A stretch of 64,000 nt of DNA, from positions 20,475 through 84,474 of the forward strand of contig JAPOQU010000061.1 in assembly GCA_026710545.1 (NCBI GenBank), read 5' to 3'. Below are positions 53,374-61,673 of this stretch, piece by piece (the stretch's first letter is position 1; each line of letters begins with the position of its first letter). A model generated the notes under the pieces. It worked only from the letters and a program-made list of their open reading frames with translations, ran no database searches and was not told where the DNA came from. The DNA is from Gammaproteobacteria bacterium (GTDB lineage: Bacteria; Pseudomonadota; Gammaproteobacteria; Eutrophobiales; Eutrophobiaceae). Position numbers and translations under genes: made by a program.

Positions 53374-53640
53374 TCAGCGGCGTTTTTTTCCTCTCTTTCC
53401 CCTGGGTTCCTGGAAGTTGACGCGCAGGTAGTTGCCCTGGTAGAGCTTGCCGTTCAATCCTTCAATCGCCGCCCTGGCCTCGTGCCCTTCCATGTCGACG
53501 AAGCCAAACCCCTTGCACTTGCCGGAAAAAACATCGGTTGCAAGCTGGATGCCCCTGACTCTCCCAAATTCCGAGAAGAGTTCGGTCAGGGTAGCTTCAT
53601 TCGTGTCCTGCGGCAGACTTCCAACAAACATTCTTTTCAA
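53374..53640 (-). CDS. RRM-domain RNA-binding protein
   Basis: An 88-residue single RRM: RNP2 MFVGSLP, RNP1 KGFGFVDM, and a basic tail EPRGKRGKKRR. Such small RRM proteins bind single-stranded RNA and are often cold-induced. TTG at 53640 has GAGAGG upstream; an ATG three codons later is possible. It lies 80 bases downstream of the cold-shock gene on the same strand. Confidence 0.9.
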   Translation of the reverse strand: MKRMFVGSLPQDTNEATLTELFSEFGRVRGIQLATDVFSGKCKGFGFVDMEGHEARAAIEGLNGKLYQGNYLRVNFQEPRGKRGKKRR

Positions 53641-53691
53641 GACAATGTCCTCTCCGGAGACCCGGATTGTTGAGAAAAGTTATTTTCCCCG

Positions 53692-53724
53692 CTAACAACG
53701 GGGGCGCCTGAGAACAGGCGTCAG
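53692..53724 (-). repeat. double hairpin between the cold-shock and RRM genes
   Basis: On the minus strand CGCCTG-TTCT-CAGGCG is followed by a CCCCGTTGTTAGCGGGG hairpin. There is no strong T run, so it may be a processing or attenuation site rather than a full terminator. Confidence 0.45.
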
Positions 53725-53924
53725 GTTAACTGAACGTTAACGGCCTGATCGCCTTTATCACTCGCCTGTTTCTCAAACGAAACTGTCTGGCCTTCGCTCA
53801 AGGTTCTGAATCCGTCAGCCTGAATTGCGGAGAAATGTACGAAGACATCAGCGCTTCCATCATCAGGAGTAATAAATCCGTACCCCTTGGTTTCGTTAAA
53901 CCATTTAACAGTACCATTTGCCAT
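53721..53924 (-). CDS. CspA-family cold-shock protein
   Basis: A 67-residue OB-fold protein with both RNA-binding motifs, [11 protein letters not shown] and VFVHFSAI, and the usual start [14 protein letters not shown]. It acts as an RNA chaperone. It is preceded by a 224-bp gap, long enough for the structured leader typical of csp mRNAs. Confidence 0.96.
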   Translation of the reverse strand: MANGTVKWFNETKGYGFITPDDGSADVFVHFSAIQADGFRTLSEGQTVSFEKQASDKGDQAVNVQLT

Positions 53925-54148
53925 ATATCACCTCTAAAATAAATTAAATAATCCCTAACATCGTAATGTGTTGCAAATTCTAAAGGTAATGCAGGAAATA
54001 CCAACCGGAATTACTGATGACCAGAGAAAATATGCAAACTAAGTGTATAGTGTGTACGAAGATTGCATAATAATCAAATCATTTTGTTTGATTGGCCTGA
54101 TCACGCACGATTCCAGACATTTACCACTGATTTATCGGGACATATACC

Positions 54149-54616
54149 ATGGTTAACGAAAACCCGGCTGAGCACGACATGCTGACACGCATCTTCAGGA
54201 TGCAGACGGAACTGAACGATTACGTTTTCAAAAAGAATGACCTCAAGGATATCTCGGGAAATTCCCTGACCATGGAAACCATTTACGCAGATGTCAACAG
54301 CGGCGCACTCAAGGTGAATGACTTGCCGAATACCTGGTTGTCAAACTACTCAAGGGCAATGCGCGAGGAGATAACGGAACTTGATGAGGAGTTGTTGTGG
54401 AAATGGTGGAGCAAGGATGAGATCAATATCCAGAATATCCGGGTTGAATTAATCGACATATTGCATTTCCTGGTTTCCGCAATGATATGCTCAGGCCTGA
54501 CGCCGGAAAGAGTGTACGATATTTATCGCCAGAAACACGCAGTGAACCTGAACCGGCAGGACAGCGGATACAGTAAGGACACGAAAACCGAGGAAGACAA
54601 CAAGAAAATTAATTAG
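54149..54616 (+). CDS. dimeric dUTPase-family (MazG-related) protein
   Basis: A 155-residue all-alpha NTP pyrophosphatase: NDYVFKKNDL, WLSNYSRAMREEITELDEEL (the EExxEL metal motif), WWSKDEINIQNIRVELIDIL and HFLVSAMI (the ExxD-like second motif). It probably hydrolyses dUTP or a related nucleotide. The stop codon lies in the first unit of the TTAGGAA repeat that follows. Confidence 0.85.
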   Translation: MVNENPAEHDMLTRIFRMQTELNDYVFKKNDLKDISGNSLTMETIYADVNSGALKVNDLPNTWLSNYSRAMREEITELDEELLWKWWSKDEINIQNIRVELIDILHFLVSAMICSGLTPERVYDIYRQKHAVNLNRQDSGYSKDTKTEEDNKKIN

Positions 54617-54703
54617 GAATTAGGAATTAGGAATTAGGAATTAAAATCTTAAAAACCCAATTCGTAATTCGCAATTCCTAATTCCTAATTCCTAATTCGT
54701 AAT
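54613..54703. repeat. 7-bp tandem TTAGGAA repeat with inverted counterpart
   Basis: Four TTAGGAA units (54613-54641), about 25 bases, then AATTCGTAATTCGC followed by inverted AATTCCT units to 54703. The arms can form a long A/T-rich hairpin between the dUTPase and DUF192 genes. Confidence 0.8.
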
Positions 54704-54709
54704 TGATCA

Positions 54710-55162
54710 ATGATAATAGAGTGTCGTCGAGGCTGTTGCCTTGTATTCCTGCTGTTCATCAGCGCGAGCTGTATCGGCCAGGCCTCTTTCAAGTCGGGTT
54801 CGCTGACCATCAACACGAAATTTGAAGACCTGATCTACCGTGTTGAGGTTGCCGATACCAGGCGCCTGAAGAGTATCGGCCTGATGTACCGGTCTTCCCT
54901 GCCTGCGGGCCGGGGAATGTTGTTGCTGAATGAAAAACCGCAGGCGCTGAACGTGTGGATGAAGAATACCTTTATCCCGCTTGATATAATCTATATCGAT
55001 ACGGACGGGCATATCGTCAAGATCGTTGAGAATGCACAGCCGGAATCCACGGCTGTGATGCCCTCTGAGGGCAAAGTAAAGGCCGTCCTGGAGTTGAACG
55101 CCGGGCAGGTGCGGCAACGGGAAATCGCCGTCGGGGACCGGGTCACCTACCAGGTTGATTAA
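54710..55162 (+). CDS. DUF192 family exported protein
   Basis: A 150-residue protein with a hydrophobic N-terminus ending in a lipobox-like ISASC, then the DUF192 core: VEVADTRRLKSIGLMYRSSL, GMLLLNEKP, VWMKNTFIPLDIIYID, VKAVLELNAGQV. The family is envelope-associated and of unknown function. Start codon context is weak. Confidence 0.88.
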   Translation: MIIECRRGCCLVFLLFISASCIGQASFKSGSLTINTKFEDLIYRVEVADTRRLKSIGLMYRSSLPAGRGMLLLNEKPQALNVWMKNTFIPLDIIYIDTDGHIVKIVENAQPESTAVMPSEGKVKAVLELNAGQVRQREIAVGDRVTYQVD

Positions 55163-55176
55163 CGCAGTAAAAATTT

Positions 55177-55322
55177 ATCCGCAGGTGACGCAGATTAACG
55201 CAGATTATTTTTTGTTTATTCTGTAGTTTCGTATCCTGGCTGATTATATTGCTGCCGACTGAATTCAGGAAAAAATGAATAACAATCACTATTCATCTGC
55301 GTCATCTGCGTCATCTGCGGAT
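55177..55322. mobile_element. CGCAGAT-repeat pair before glycerate kinase
   Basis: A forward repeat (55177-55205) and inverted repeat (55295-55322) with an 89-bp spacer. The right end stops 9 bases before the kinase ATG. A second ATG inside the spacer (55275, with CAGGAAAAA) is in frame through the repeat. Confidence 0.77.
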
Positions 55323-55331
55323 AACAACACT

Positions 55332-56528
55332 ATGAAAATTATTCTTGCACCCGATTCATTCAAGGGAAGCTTGGCTTCCATGGACGTTGCCGCGGCCATG
55401 GAAACCGGGATCAAAAGGGTAATCCCTGGCGCTGAGTGCATAATCATACCCATGGCCGACGGCGGGGAGGGAACGGTGCGGTCCCTGCTCGATGCGGCAG
55501 GCGGAGAGTTGATCAGTTGTACGGTGAAAGGACCTGCCGGCCGCAGGGTTAACGCCGGCTACGGGATACTGGCTGACAACAGGACTGCGGTCATCGAAAT
55601 GGCCGCGGCCTCCGGCCTGTCCCTGGTCAGCGGCAGCAGCAGGAACCCGTTGAAGACCACTACCTTCGGTACGGGAGAATTGATGTGCCACGCCCTTGAC
55701 CGGGGCGTGGAGACCATCATCCTGGGCATAGGCGGTTCGGCCACCAATGACGCCGGCGTAGGCATGGCCCAGGCCCTGGGGGCGGTATTCCGCGACGGTG
55801 GCGGCCGCGTTATCCGCCGGAACGGCGCCGGGGGGATGCTGCAGGATATAGAGTCTGTGGACCTGCAGGGCTTGCACCCGGGATTGCGCAATACCAGGGT
55901 CCTGGTCGCTTGTGATGTCGACAATCCGCTGTCCGGAAAAAACGGGGCCGCCCACGTGTTTGCCCCGCAGAAAGGCGCAGATGCCGCCATGGTGAAGATT
56001 CTGGATAAAAACCTGAAACACCTGGCCGGGGTCATCAAGCGTGAACTGGGTGTTGACGTGGACAAGGCGCCGGGGGCGGGCGCAGCAGGCGGACTGGGCG
56101 CCGGACTGCTGGTATTTGCCGGCGCGGAGCTCAAGAGCGGGATCGAGATCATCAGCAAGGCAACCGCCATTGAAACGCACCTGCGCACGGCAGACCTGGT
56201 TTTCACCGGTGAGGGCAGGGTGGACTTTCAGACCGCGTTCGGCAAGACGCCGGCGGGCATCGCCAGGCTTGCCGGGGAATACGGCGTGCCTGTGATCGCG
56301 ATCGGCGGCGGTCTGGCTGACGATGCCGGAGCAGCCTTCAACCACGGGATCAACGGCCTGGAAGCGGCCATTGCCAGGGACATGCCCCTGGACGAGGCGC
56401 TGGCGAACTCGGGGGAATATATCGCCAACGCGGCGGAGCGGGCCATCCGGCTGATAAAAATCGGCCAGTCAATGAAAAAAAATCCGCAGATGATGCAGGT
56501 TGATTTATCCACAGATGACGCAGATTAA
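55332..56528 (+). CDS. garK: glycerate 2-kinase (GarK/GlxK type)
   Basis: A 398-residue class II glycerate kinase. It opens MKIILAPDSFKGSLASMDV and has PMADGGEGTVRSLL, GIGGSATNDAGVGMAQALGA, GAGAAGGLGAGLLVF and VFTGEGRVDFQTAFGKTP. It phosphorylates glycerate for entry to glycolysis. An alternative in-frame ATG at 55275 with a better Shine-Dalgarno would add 19 repeat-encoded residues (SSASSASSAD). The C-terminus runs through repeat DNA (NPQMMQVDLSTDDAD), beyond the natural end near IRLIKIGQSM. Confidence 0.92.
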   Translation: MKIILAPDSFKGSLASMDVAAAMETGIKRVIPGAECIIIPMADGGEGTVRSLLDAAGGELISCTVKGPAGRRVNAGYGILADNRTAVIEMAAASGLSLVSGSSRNPLKTTTFGTGELMCHALDRGVETIILGIGGSATNDAGVGMAQALGAVFRDGGGRVIRRNGAGGMLQDIESVDLQGLHPGLRNTRVLVACDVDNPLSGKNGAAHVFAPQKGADAAMVKILDKNLKHLAGVIKRELGVDVDKAPGAGAAGGLGAGLLVFAGAELKSGIEIISKATAIETHLRTADLVFTGEGRVDFQTAFGKTPAGIARLAGEYGVPVIAIGGGLADDAGAAFNHGINGLEAAIARDMPLDEALANSGEYIANAAERAIRLIKIGQSMKKNPQMMQVDLSTDDAD

Positions 56529-56657
56529 CGCAGATTATTGATATTAATTCTTTGATTCCGTGTCAAAACAGATTATCTTGCTGGCTGCTCAATACAAGAA
56601 AAACAAACCGGCAACAAATTTTATTTTATCTGCGCTCATCTGCGTAAATCTGCGGAT
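56482..56657. mobile_element. CGCAGAT-repeat pair between glycerate kinase and avtA
   Basis: A degenerate forward end (56482-56535, two partial copies) and an inverted repeat (56628-56657) with a 92-bp spacer. The left end encodes the kinase tail and stop; the right end lies 6 bases before the avtA ATG. Confidence 0.75.
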
Positions 56658-56663
56658 AAATCC

Positions 56664-57911
56664 ATGAAACTTTCAAAATTTGCACAGCGCTTTTCCGAGC
56701 ATTCCGGCATTATCCTGCTGATGGATGACCTGGGAGAGGCCATGGCGGGTGATAAGGATGTATTGATGCTGGGCGGGGGCAATCCCGCGCATATCCCCGA
56801 AATGCAGGCGCTGTTCCGGGACAGGATGCAGCGCCTGCTGGACAGTCCGGCGGAGTTTGCCCGCGTCATCGGCGATTATGACCCGCCCCAGGGGAACAAG
56901 GCATTCCTGTCGGCGCTTGCAGACCTGTTGAACCGTGAGTACGGCTGGGGGCTTGGCGCGCAGAACCTCGCGCTCACGCCGGGGAGTCAATCGGCTTTTT
57001 TCATGCTGTTCAACATACTTGCCGGTGAATTTGACGGTAACCGGAAGAGGAAAATCCTGTTGCCCATGGCGCCGGAATATATCGGCTACGGCGACGTCGG
57101 GTTGACGGACGGCATTTTCCAGGCGCACAGGCCGGCCATCGAAAAGCTGCCGAACCGCACCTTCAAATACCACGTCGATTTCGACCGGTTAAGCGTGGAT
57201 GACTCGATAGGCGCTGTCTGCGTTTCGCGCCCGACCAACCCGACGGGGAACGTACTGACGGACACGGAAGTGGCCAAGCTTATCGATATTGCTGCAGACA
57301 ACGCCATACCCCTGATCATCGACAACGCCTACGGCATGCCGTTCCCCAATATTATTTTCACGGAAGCGGAACTGGTTTGGAACGACAACATCATTCTGTG
57401 CATGAGCCTGTCGAAACTGGGCCTGCCCGGCACGCGCACGGGAATTATCGTTGCCCGTGAGGATATCATCAGGACCCTCAGCAATATCAACGGCATCCTG
57501 AACCTGGCGCCGGAGAGCGTGGGCCCGGCGCTGGCGTATGACCTGATCAAGTCCGGTGAAGTGACGGAAACCAGCAGGACCCTGATACGGCCGTATTACC
57601 AGGAGAAAGCGAAACGGGCGATCGCGTTGCTGCACCAGGAACTGGCCGGGGTGGATTATTTCATACACAAGGCGGAGGGCGCTATTTTCCTCTGGCTGTG
57701 GTTTCCCGGCCTGCCTGTCTCCAGCCAGGAACTTTACCGCCGGTTGAAGCAGCGGGGCGTTCTGATCATTCCGGGGCAGTATTTTTTCCCCGGACTGGAC
57801 GACGACCCGTGGCAACACAAGCAGGAATGTATACGCATGACTTATTCGATGAACGACGACGTGGTGCGGGAAGGTATCAAAATCATTGCGGAGGAGGTAA
57901 AGAAACTATGA
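56664..57911 (+). CDS. avtA: valine-pyruvate aminotransferase AvtA
   Basis: A 415-residue class I PLP enzyme. AvtA-like parts include KFAQRFSEHSGIILLMDDLG, GNPAHIPEM, VSRPTNPTGNVLTDTE, IIDNAYGMPFP and the PLP-lysine SLSKLGLPGTRTG. It exchanges amino groups among valine, alanine and pyruvate. The only Shine-Dalgarno-like sequence is the repeat's GCGGAT. It overlaps the next SDR gene by ATGA. Confidence 0.93.
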   Translation: MKLSKFAQRFSEHSGIILLMDDLGEAMAGDKDVLMLGGGNPAHIPEMQALFRDRMQRLLDSPAEFARVIGDYDPPQGNKAFLSALADLLNREYGWGLGAQNLALTPGSQSAFFMLFNILAGEFDGNRKRKILLPMAPEYIGYGDVGLTDGIFQAHRPAIEKLPNRTFKYHVDFDRLSVDDSIGAVCVSRPTNPTGNVLTDTEVAKLIDIAADNAIPLIIDNAYGMPFPNIIFTEAELVWNDNIILCMSLSKLGLPGTRTGIIVAREDIIRTLSNINGILNLAPESVGPALAYDLIKSGEVTETSRTLIRPYYQEKAKRAIALLHQELAGVDYFIHKAEGAIFLWLWFPGLPVSSQELYRRLKQRGVLIIPGQYFFPGLDDDPWQHKQECIRMTYSMNDDVVREGIKIIAEEVKKL

Positions 57912-58696
57912 TAAACCTTGAGGGTAAAGTTGCGATTATCCCGGGCGGCGCCACCATGATTGGCAGAAAGGTTGCCCATGAGTTTTTAAGGGCAGGGGCC
58001 AGGGTAACGGTCTGCGATATAGACGAAGCCGGCGGGCATGAACTGGAGCAGGAAGCGGGAGACGGGCTGAAATTTATCCACGCCGACATCACGGACGATG
58101 CACAAATCGACGCAGTGATAGAACAAACACTTGCCGCCTGGGGCGGGATTGACTGCCTGGTGAATGTCGCCTGCACCTACCTGGACAACGGCATAGCCTC
58201 GTCCCGTGAGGAATGGCGCCAGGCCCTGGATGTAAACCTGGTTAGCGGCGCCGTTTTCGTGCAGAAAGTGGCGCCTTACATGCGCCAAAGAGGCGGGGGC
58301 GCCGTTGTGAACTTTGCCAGCATAAGCGGAAAACGGGCGCAACCGGGACGGCTGCTCTACGCCGCGTCCAAGGCTGCGATAATCGGCGCCACGCGCAACG
58401 AGGCGTTGCTGCTGGCGGAGGACAATATACGGGTAAACTGCGTGTCCCCCGGCTGGGTATGGTCAAACGTCATACGGGACATGAGCGGCAACGACCGGGC
58501 AAAAGCTGACCGGGTTGCCGGAGACTTCCACCTGTCCGGGCGCACGGTCGACCCGGAGGAGGTTGCCAGGAGCGTGGTATTTTTATGTTCCGATGCCGCG
58601 TCCGGGATCAGCGGCGCCGACCTTGCGGTTGATTGCGGTTATACGGCGATAGGGGCCGAGCAGAAGACCGATAAGGTGGCGCAGTTAATGGAGTAA
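57908..58696 (+). CDS. SDR family oxidoreductase
   Basis: A 262-residue classical-length SDR. The N-terminus INLEGKVAIIPGGATMIGRK keeps the glycine-rich turn in a variant form. Other elements are ADITDDAQIDAV, NVACTYLDN in place of NNAG, the catalytic Ser in NFASISGKRAQ, YAASK for Tyr-Lys, and a VFLCSDAASGISGADLAVDC end. NAD(P)-dependent alcohol or ketone oxidoreductase; substrate unknown. Coupled to avtA. Confidence 0.88.
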   Translation: MINLEGKVAIIPGGATMIGRKVAHEFLRAGARVTVCDIDEAGGHELEQEAGDGLKFIHADITDDAQIDAVIEQTLAAWGGIDCLVNVACTYLDNGIASSREEWRQALDVNLVSGAVFVQKVAPYMRQRGGGAVVNFASISGKRAQPGRLLYAASKAAIIGATRNEALLLAEDNIRVNCVSPGWVWSNVIRDMSGNDRAKADRVAGDFHLSGRTVDPEEVARSVVFLCSDAASGISGADLAVDCGYTAIGAEQKTDKVAQLME

Positions 58697-58702
58697 TTTG
58701 TA

Positions 58703-58729
58703 CGGGGACGGACTTCAAGTCCGTCCCCG
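58703..58729. repeat. perfect 27-bp GGGGACGGA palindrome
   Basis: CGGGGACGGACTT and its complement flank a single centre. It sits between the convergent SDR and TRAP permease genes and may stop transcription from both. Confidence 0.78.
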
Positions 58730-58741
58730 CATCCCATGACA

Positions 58742-60067
58742 TTACCGGGCTTGGCTTAAGTGCGGTAGCCACAGGGCGATTTCCGGGTAGAAGATCAACA
58801 GCACCAGCAGGATTGCGGAGCAGGCCATGAAGGGTATGGCTGCGAGCCAGATGTCCTGTATGCGGGTGCCAGGCGGGGCTACGCCTTTCATCACGAACAG
58901 CAGCAGTCCCATGGGCGGCATGGTCAGGCTCATTTCCATTGCCAGCAACACGATTACGCCGAACCAGATCAAATCGAAACCGTAGTAATGCGCCAGCGGG
59001 ATGAATATCGGCAGTGTCAGCATCATCATGGACAACTGTTCCATGAACGCGCCGAGCATGAGCATGATGACGAACATGATGAGCAGGGCCGCCAGGGGCG
59101 CAAGGGTGAGGGTGCCGACCCATTCCACCAGTCCGGTAGTAGCGCCTGAGAAGGCAAGCACCTTGCTGAAGGTCGAGGCGCCCAGGATAATCATGAACAT
59201 CATCACGGTGACCCGGGTGGCGCCGAGCAGTGATTTGACTATGACCTCCATTGCCAGGCAGCGGTAACAGGCCGCGAGAATGACCACACCGGCGACACCG
59301 CAGGCTGCCGACTCGGTAGGGGTTGCCCAGCCCAGTATGATCATGCCGACTACCAGGAAGACGATAAAACTCATCGGCAGCACGTCCCTGACGACCAGCA
59401 TGATTTTTTCCTTCACTGATATTTCAACCACGTCGTAAACAGGGGCCGAATCCGGGTCCAGGCGGATACTGATGACGATGTAGAGCCCGTACAATGTCGC
59501 CAGCACCAGTCCCGGCACGATCCCGGCAATCAGCAACTTGCCGATATCGATATAGGCCAGGCTGCCCAGCAATACGGCAAGCGCGGACGGCGGGATGAGG
59601 ATGGCCAGGCCGCCTACGCCCAGTATCGGCCCGATGGACAAACGGTTTTTGTAGCCGCGTTTTGACATCTCCGGCACCATCAGCGTCCCCAGCAACGCGG
59701 TGGACGCCATGCTGGAACCGGACAACGCGGCAAACATGGTGCCGCCGCCCACGGTAACGAACGACAGGCGTCCGGGCAGTCGCCCGAACAGTTTATCCAG
59801 CGCATTGAATGCGCGGAACCCCAGTCCGGAATGGAAAAACAGTTCGCCCATGATCAGGAACAGGGGGACGGGGACCAGGGAGAAGCGGGTGAGCGCATTG
59901 GCCGCATTCCTGACCAGTTGCGCCAGGCCCGCCTCGCCTCCCATGAACATGATGACCCCGATGACGTCGGCCCCGAGGAAAGCAAACGCAACCGGCAGGC
60001 CCAGGGCAATCAGGAAAATCGTGATGCCGAGCATCAGGGCAAATGCTGCAAACCAGGCGAGGTACAT
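58742..60067 (-). CDS. dctM: TRAP transporter large permease (DctM)
   Basis: A 441-residue protein with about 12 spans of the DctM type: GLPVAFAFLGADVIGVIMF, LFLIMGELFFHSGLG, ALSGSSMASTALLGTLMVPE, GGLAILIPPSALAVLLGSLA, and the SLTMPPMGLLLFVMKGVAP region. It uses the Na+ gradient to import an organic acid caught by DctP. Last of the dctPQM operon. Confidence 0.93.
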   Translation of the reverse strand: MYLAWFAAFALMLGITIFLIALGLPVAFAFLGADVIGVIMFMGGEAGLAQLVRNAANALTRFSLVPVPLFLIMGELFFHSGLGFRAFNALDKLFGRLPGRLSFVTVGGGTMFAALSGSSMASTALLGTLMVPEMSKRGYKNRLSIGPILGVGGLAILIPPSALAVLLGSLAYIDIGKLLIAGIVPGLVLATLYGLYIVISIRLDPDSAPVYDVVEISVKEKIMLVVRDVLPMSFIVFLVVGMIILGWATPTESAACGVAGVVILAACYRCLAMEVIVKSLLGATRVTVMMFMIILGASTFSKVLAFSGATTGLVEWVGTLTLAPLAALLIMFVIMLMLGAFMEQLSMMMLTLPIFIPLAHYYGFDLIWFGVIVLLAMEMSLTMPPMGLLLFVMKGVAPPGTRIQDIWLAAIPFMACSAILLVLLIFYPEIALWLPHLSQAR

Positions 60068-60100
60068 TATTCAGTCCTTATGGAACGACGCGCTATCATG

Positions 60101-60610
60101 TTACTCATGGATGCCGATTTCTCCGTCGTACATGCTGTCGAAGCCTGCCAGGTACCGGCTGAACTCGATCGTCAGCAGGGAGAACGAGACTGGCATGACG
60201 GCGAATATCAGCCAGCGCGGCATATCGAACGAGCGCACCTCCTGGTCGCCCCGGATCCATGCCTCGACGGTCACCAGGCCGGCGTAGTAACAGATTAGCC
60301 CGCAGGCGATTGCACACAGCAGGTAGCTGAGTTTGCAGATAAGCGGCCGCAGCGCAGCAGGCGCAAGCGCCGTAACCAGTTGCATGTAGACATGGTGTTT
60401 TTTCCTGACCAGCCAGGGCGCGCCGAGCAGGGTAACGTAGTACAGGCCGTATTCCGTCAGCGCCAGGGTGTGGGTGAACGGCGGGAAACCGGTATTCCTG
60501 GCGATAACGTCATAGAGTATGAACAGGGTAACCAGGGCAAGGATCCCTGCCCCTGACGAGAACAGGCAGAATAACAACCTCTCGTACCCGCCTGCCGGTC
60601 TGTCGGTCAT
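60101..60610 (-). CDS. dctQ: TRAP transporter small permease (DctQ)
   Basis: A 169-residue four-span protein with the DctQ pattern LALTEYGLYYVTLLGAPWLV, RKKHHVYMQL and PRWLIFAVMPVSFSLLTIEF. It stabilises DctM. Its ATG overlaps the dctP stop by 4 bases. Confidence 0.9.
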   Translation of the reverse strand: MTDRPAGGYERLLFCLFSSGAGILALVTLFILYDVIARNTGFPPFTHTLALTEYGLYYVTLLGAPWLVRKKHHVYMQLVTALAPAALRPLICKLSYLLCAIACGLICYYAGLVTVEAWIRGDQEVRSFDMPRWLIFAVMPVSFSLLTIEFSRYLAGFDSMYDGEIGIHE

Positions 60611-61614
60611 TCCTGCCGCACCTCGTCGGCGCGGTAAAACTTGTCGAGCAGTTCCGGGTAATATTCCGGTGAACGCTCCCGTAACCGCTGCCAGATGACG
60701 TCATGGGCAAGCTGGCGGTATTTCCTCTCTCCATTCCCGTCCAGCGACACAGCCTCCATGCCGAGCTGGCGCATGCGCTCATCCAGTTCCCGGGTCCGTT
60801 TCCGGAAGCGGTCATAACTGTCTGTTTCATAATCGAGGACGGCCTTATGCAGTATGTCGCGCACGGATGCGGGAAGCTGTTCCCACCTGTCCTGGTTAAA
60901 AATGATGCCTACGTCGCTGGAAAATACGCCCGGGTCTATGCGGTACTTCAGATGCTGGTGCCACGATGAATCTTCCAGGCCGACTATGGGCCAGCCCACG
61001 CCCTGGATCATGTTGCGTTCCAGGGCCATGTAGATGTCCGGCGCGGCGACATTGACGAAGCGGGCGCCGAGACTGTTGATGAAGCTGCGCCACACCGGGC
61101 CGCCGCGGATCAGGGTGGAACGCAGGTCCGGTATGCCGCTGGCATCCAGGGGCGGTTTTTCACGGGTGAACACATGAAATTCGATGAACATGGCGCGGGC
61201 CAGGTAGCGCACATCCAGTTTTTGCCGGTGTATCCTGTCCATCAACTCGATGCCGCCGTTAGCCCGCGTTTCCCGGGGAGTAAGATTGCTGGAAAACAGC
61301 GCTTCGACCTCGGGCAGTAATCCGATGTAATAGGTGGCCGGTCCGAACACCATGTGCACCACGCCGGTGCGCACCGCATCGGCCTGTTCAAACGTCGGTA
61401 TCGCCTCGGGGCCGCCGACGAATATAATCCTGAATTTACCCTCGCCCAGTTCGTTGACCTGCTTGACCCACTGTTCAAAATCACGGGTGTAATCGGTCTG
61501 TCTCGGCAGCATGCTGATGGCGCGGATGATTTCAATATCCGATTGCTGGCTGCACCCGGCCAGCGCCAGGATGGAACATAACAGTATCGATTTGATAAGA
61601 TGGCCGGGAAACAT
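60607..61614 (-). CDS. dctP: TRAP transporter solute-binding lipoprotein (DctP)
   Basis: A 335-residue binding protein with lipobox LAGC (about residue 21). The DctP-type stretch ALERNMIQGVGWPIVGLEDS is present, along with RSTLIRGGPVWRSFINSLGA (carboxylate-binding Arg region) and GIIFNQDRWEQLPASVRDIL. The lipoprotein form suggests membrane tethering. The ligand is probably a carboxylate; the neighbouring ring-hydroxylating oxygenase hints at an aromatic acid (inference). Confidence 0.9.
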   Translation of the reverse strand: MFPGHLIKSILLCSILALAGCSQQSDIEIIRAISMLPRQTDYTRDFEQWVKQVNELGEGKFRIIFVGGPEAIPTFEQADAVRTGVVHMVFGPATYYIGLLPEVEALFSSNLTPRETRANGGIELMDRIHRQKLDVRYLARAMFIEFHVFTREKPPLDASGIPDLRSTLIRGGPVWRSFINSLGARFVNVAAPDIYMALERNMIQGVGWPIVGLEDSSWHQHLKYRIDPGVFSSDVGIIFNQDRWEQLPASVRDILHKAVLDYETDSYDRFRKRTRELDERMRQLGMEAVSLDGNGERKYRQLAHDVIWQRLRERSPEYYPELLDKFYRADEVRQE

Positions 61615-61630
61615 ACGATATTGTTCAATA

Positions 61631-61646
61631 TAACATACGCAGATTA
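61631..61646 (+). repeat. partial CGCAGAT repeat
   Basis: ATACGCAGATTAAAT in the 59-bp divergent gap between dctP and the oxygenase gene, a one-unit remnant. Confidence 0.45.
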
Positions 61647-61673
61647 AATAGACGCGCCCATGGAACTACCGTA

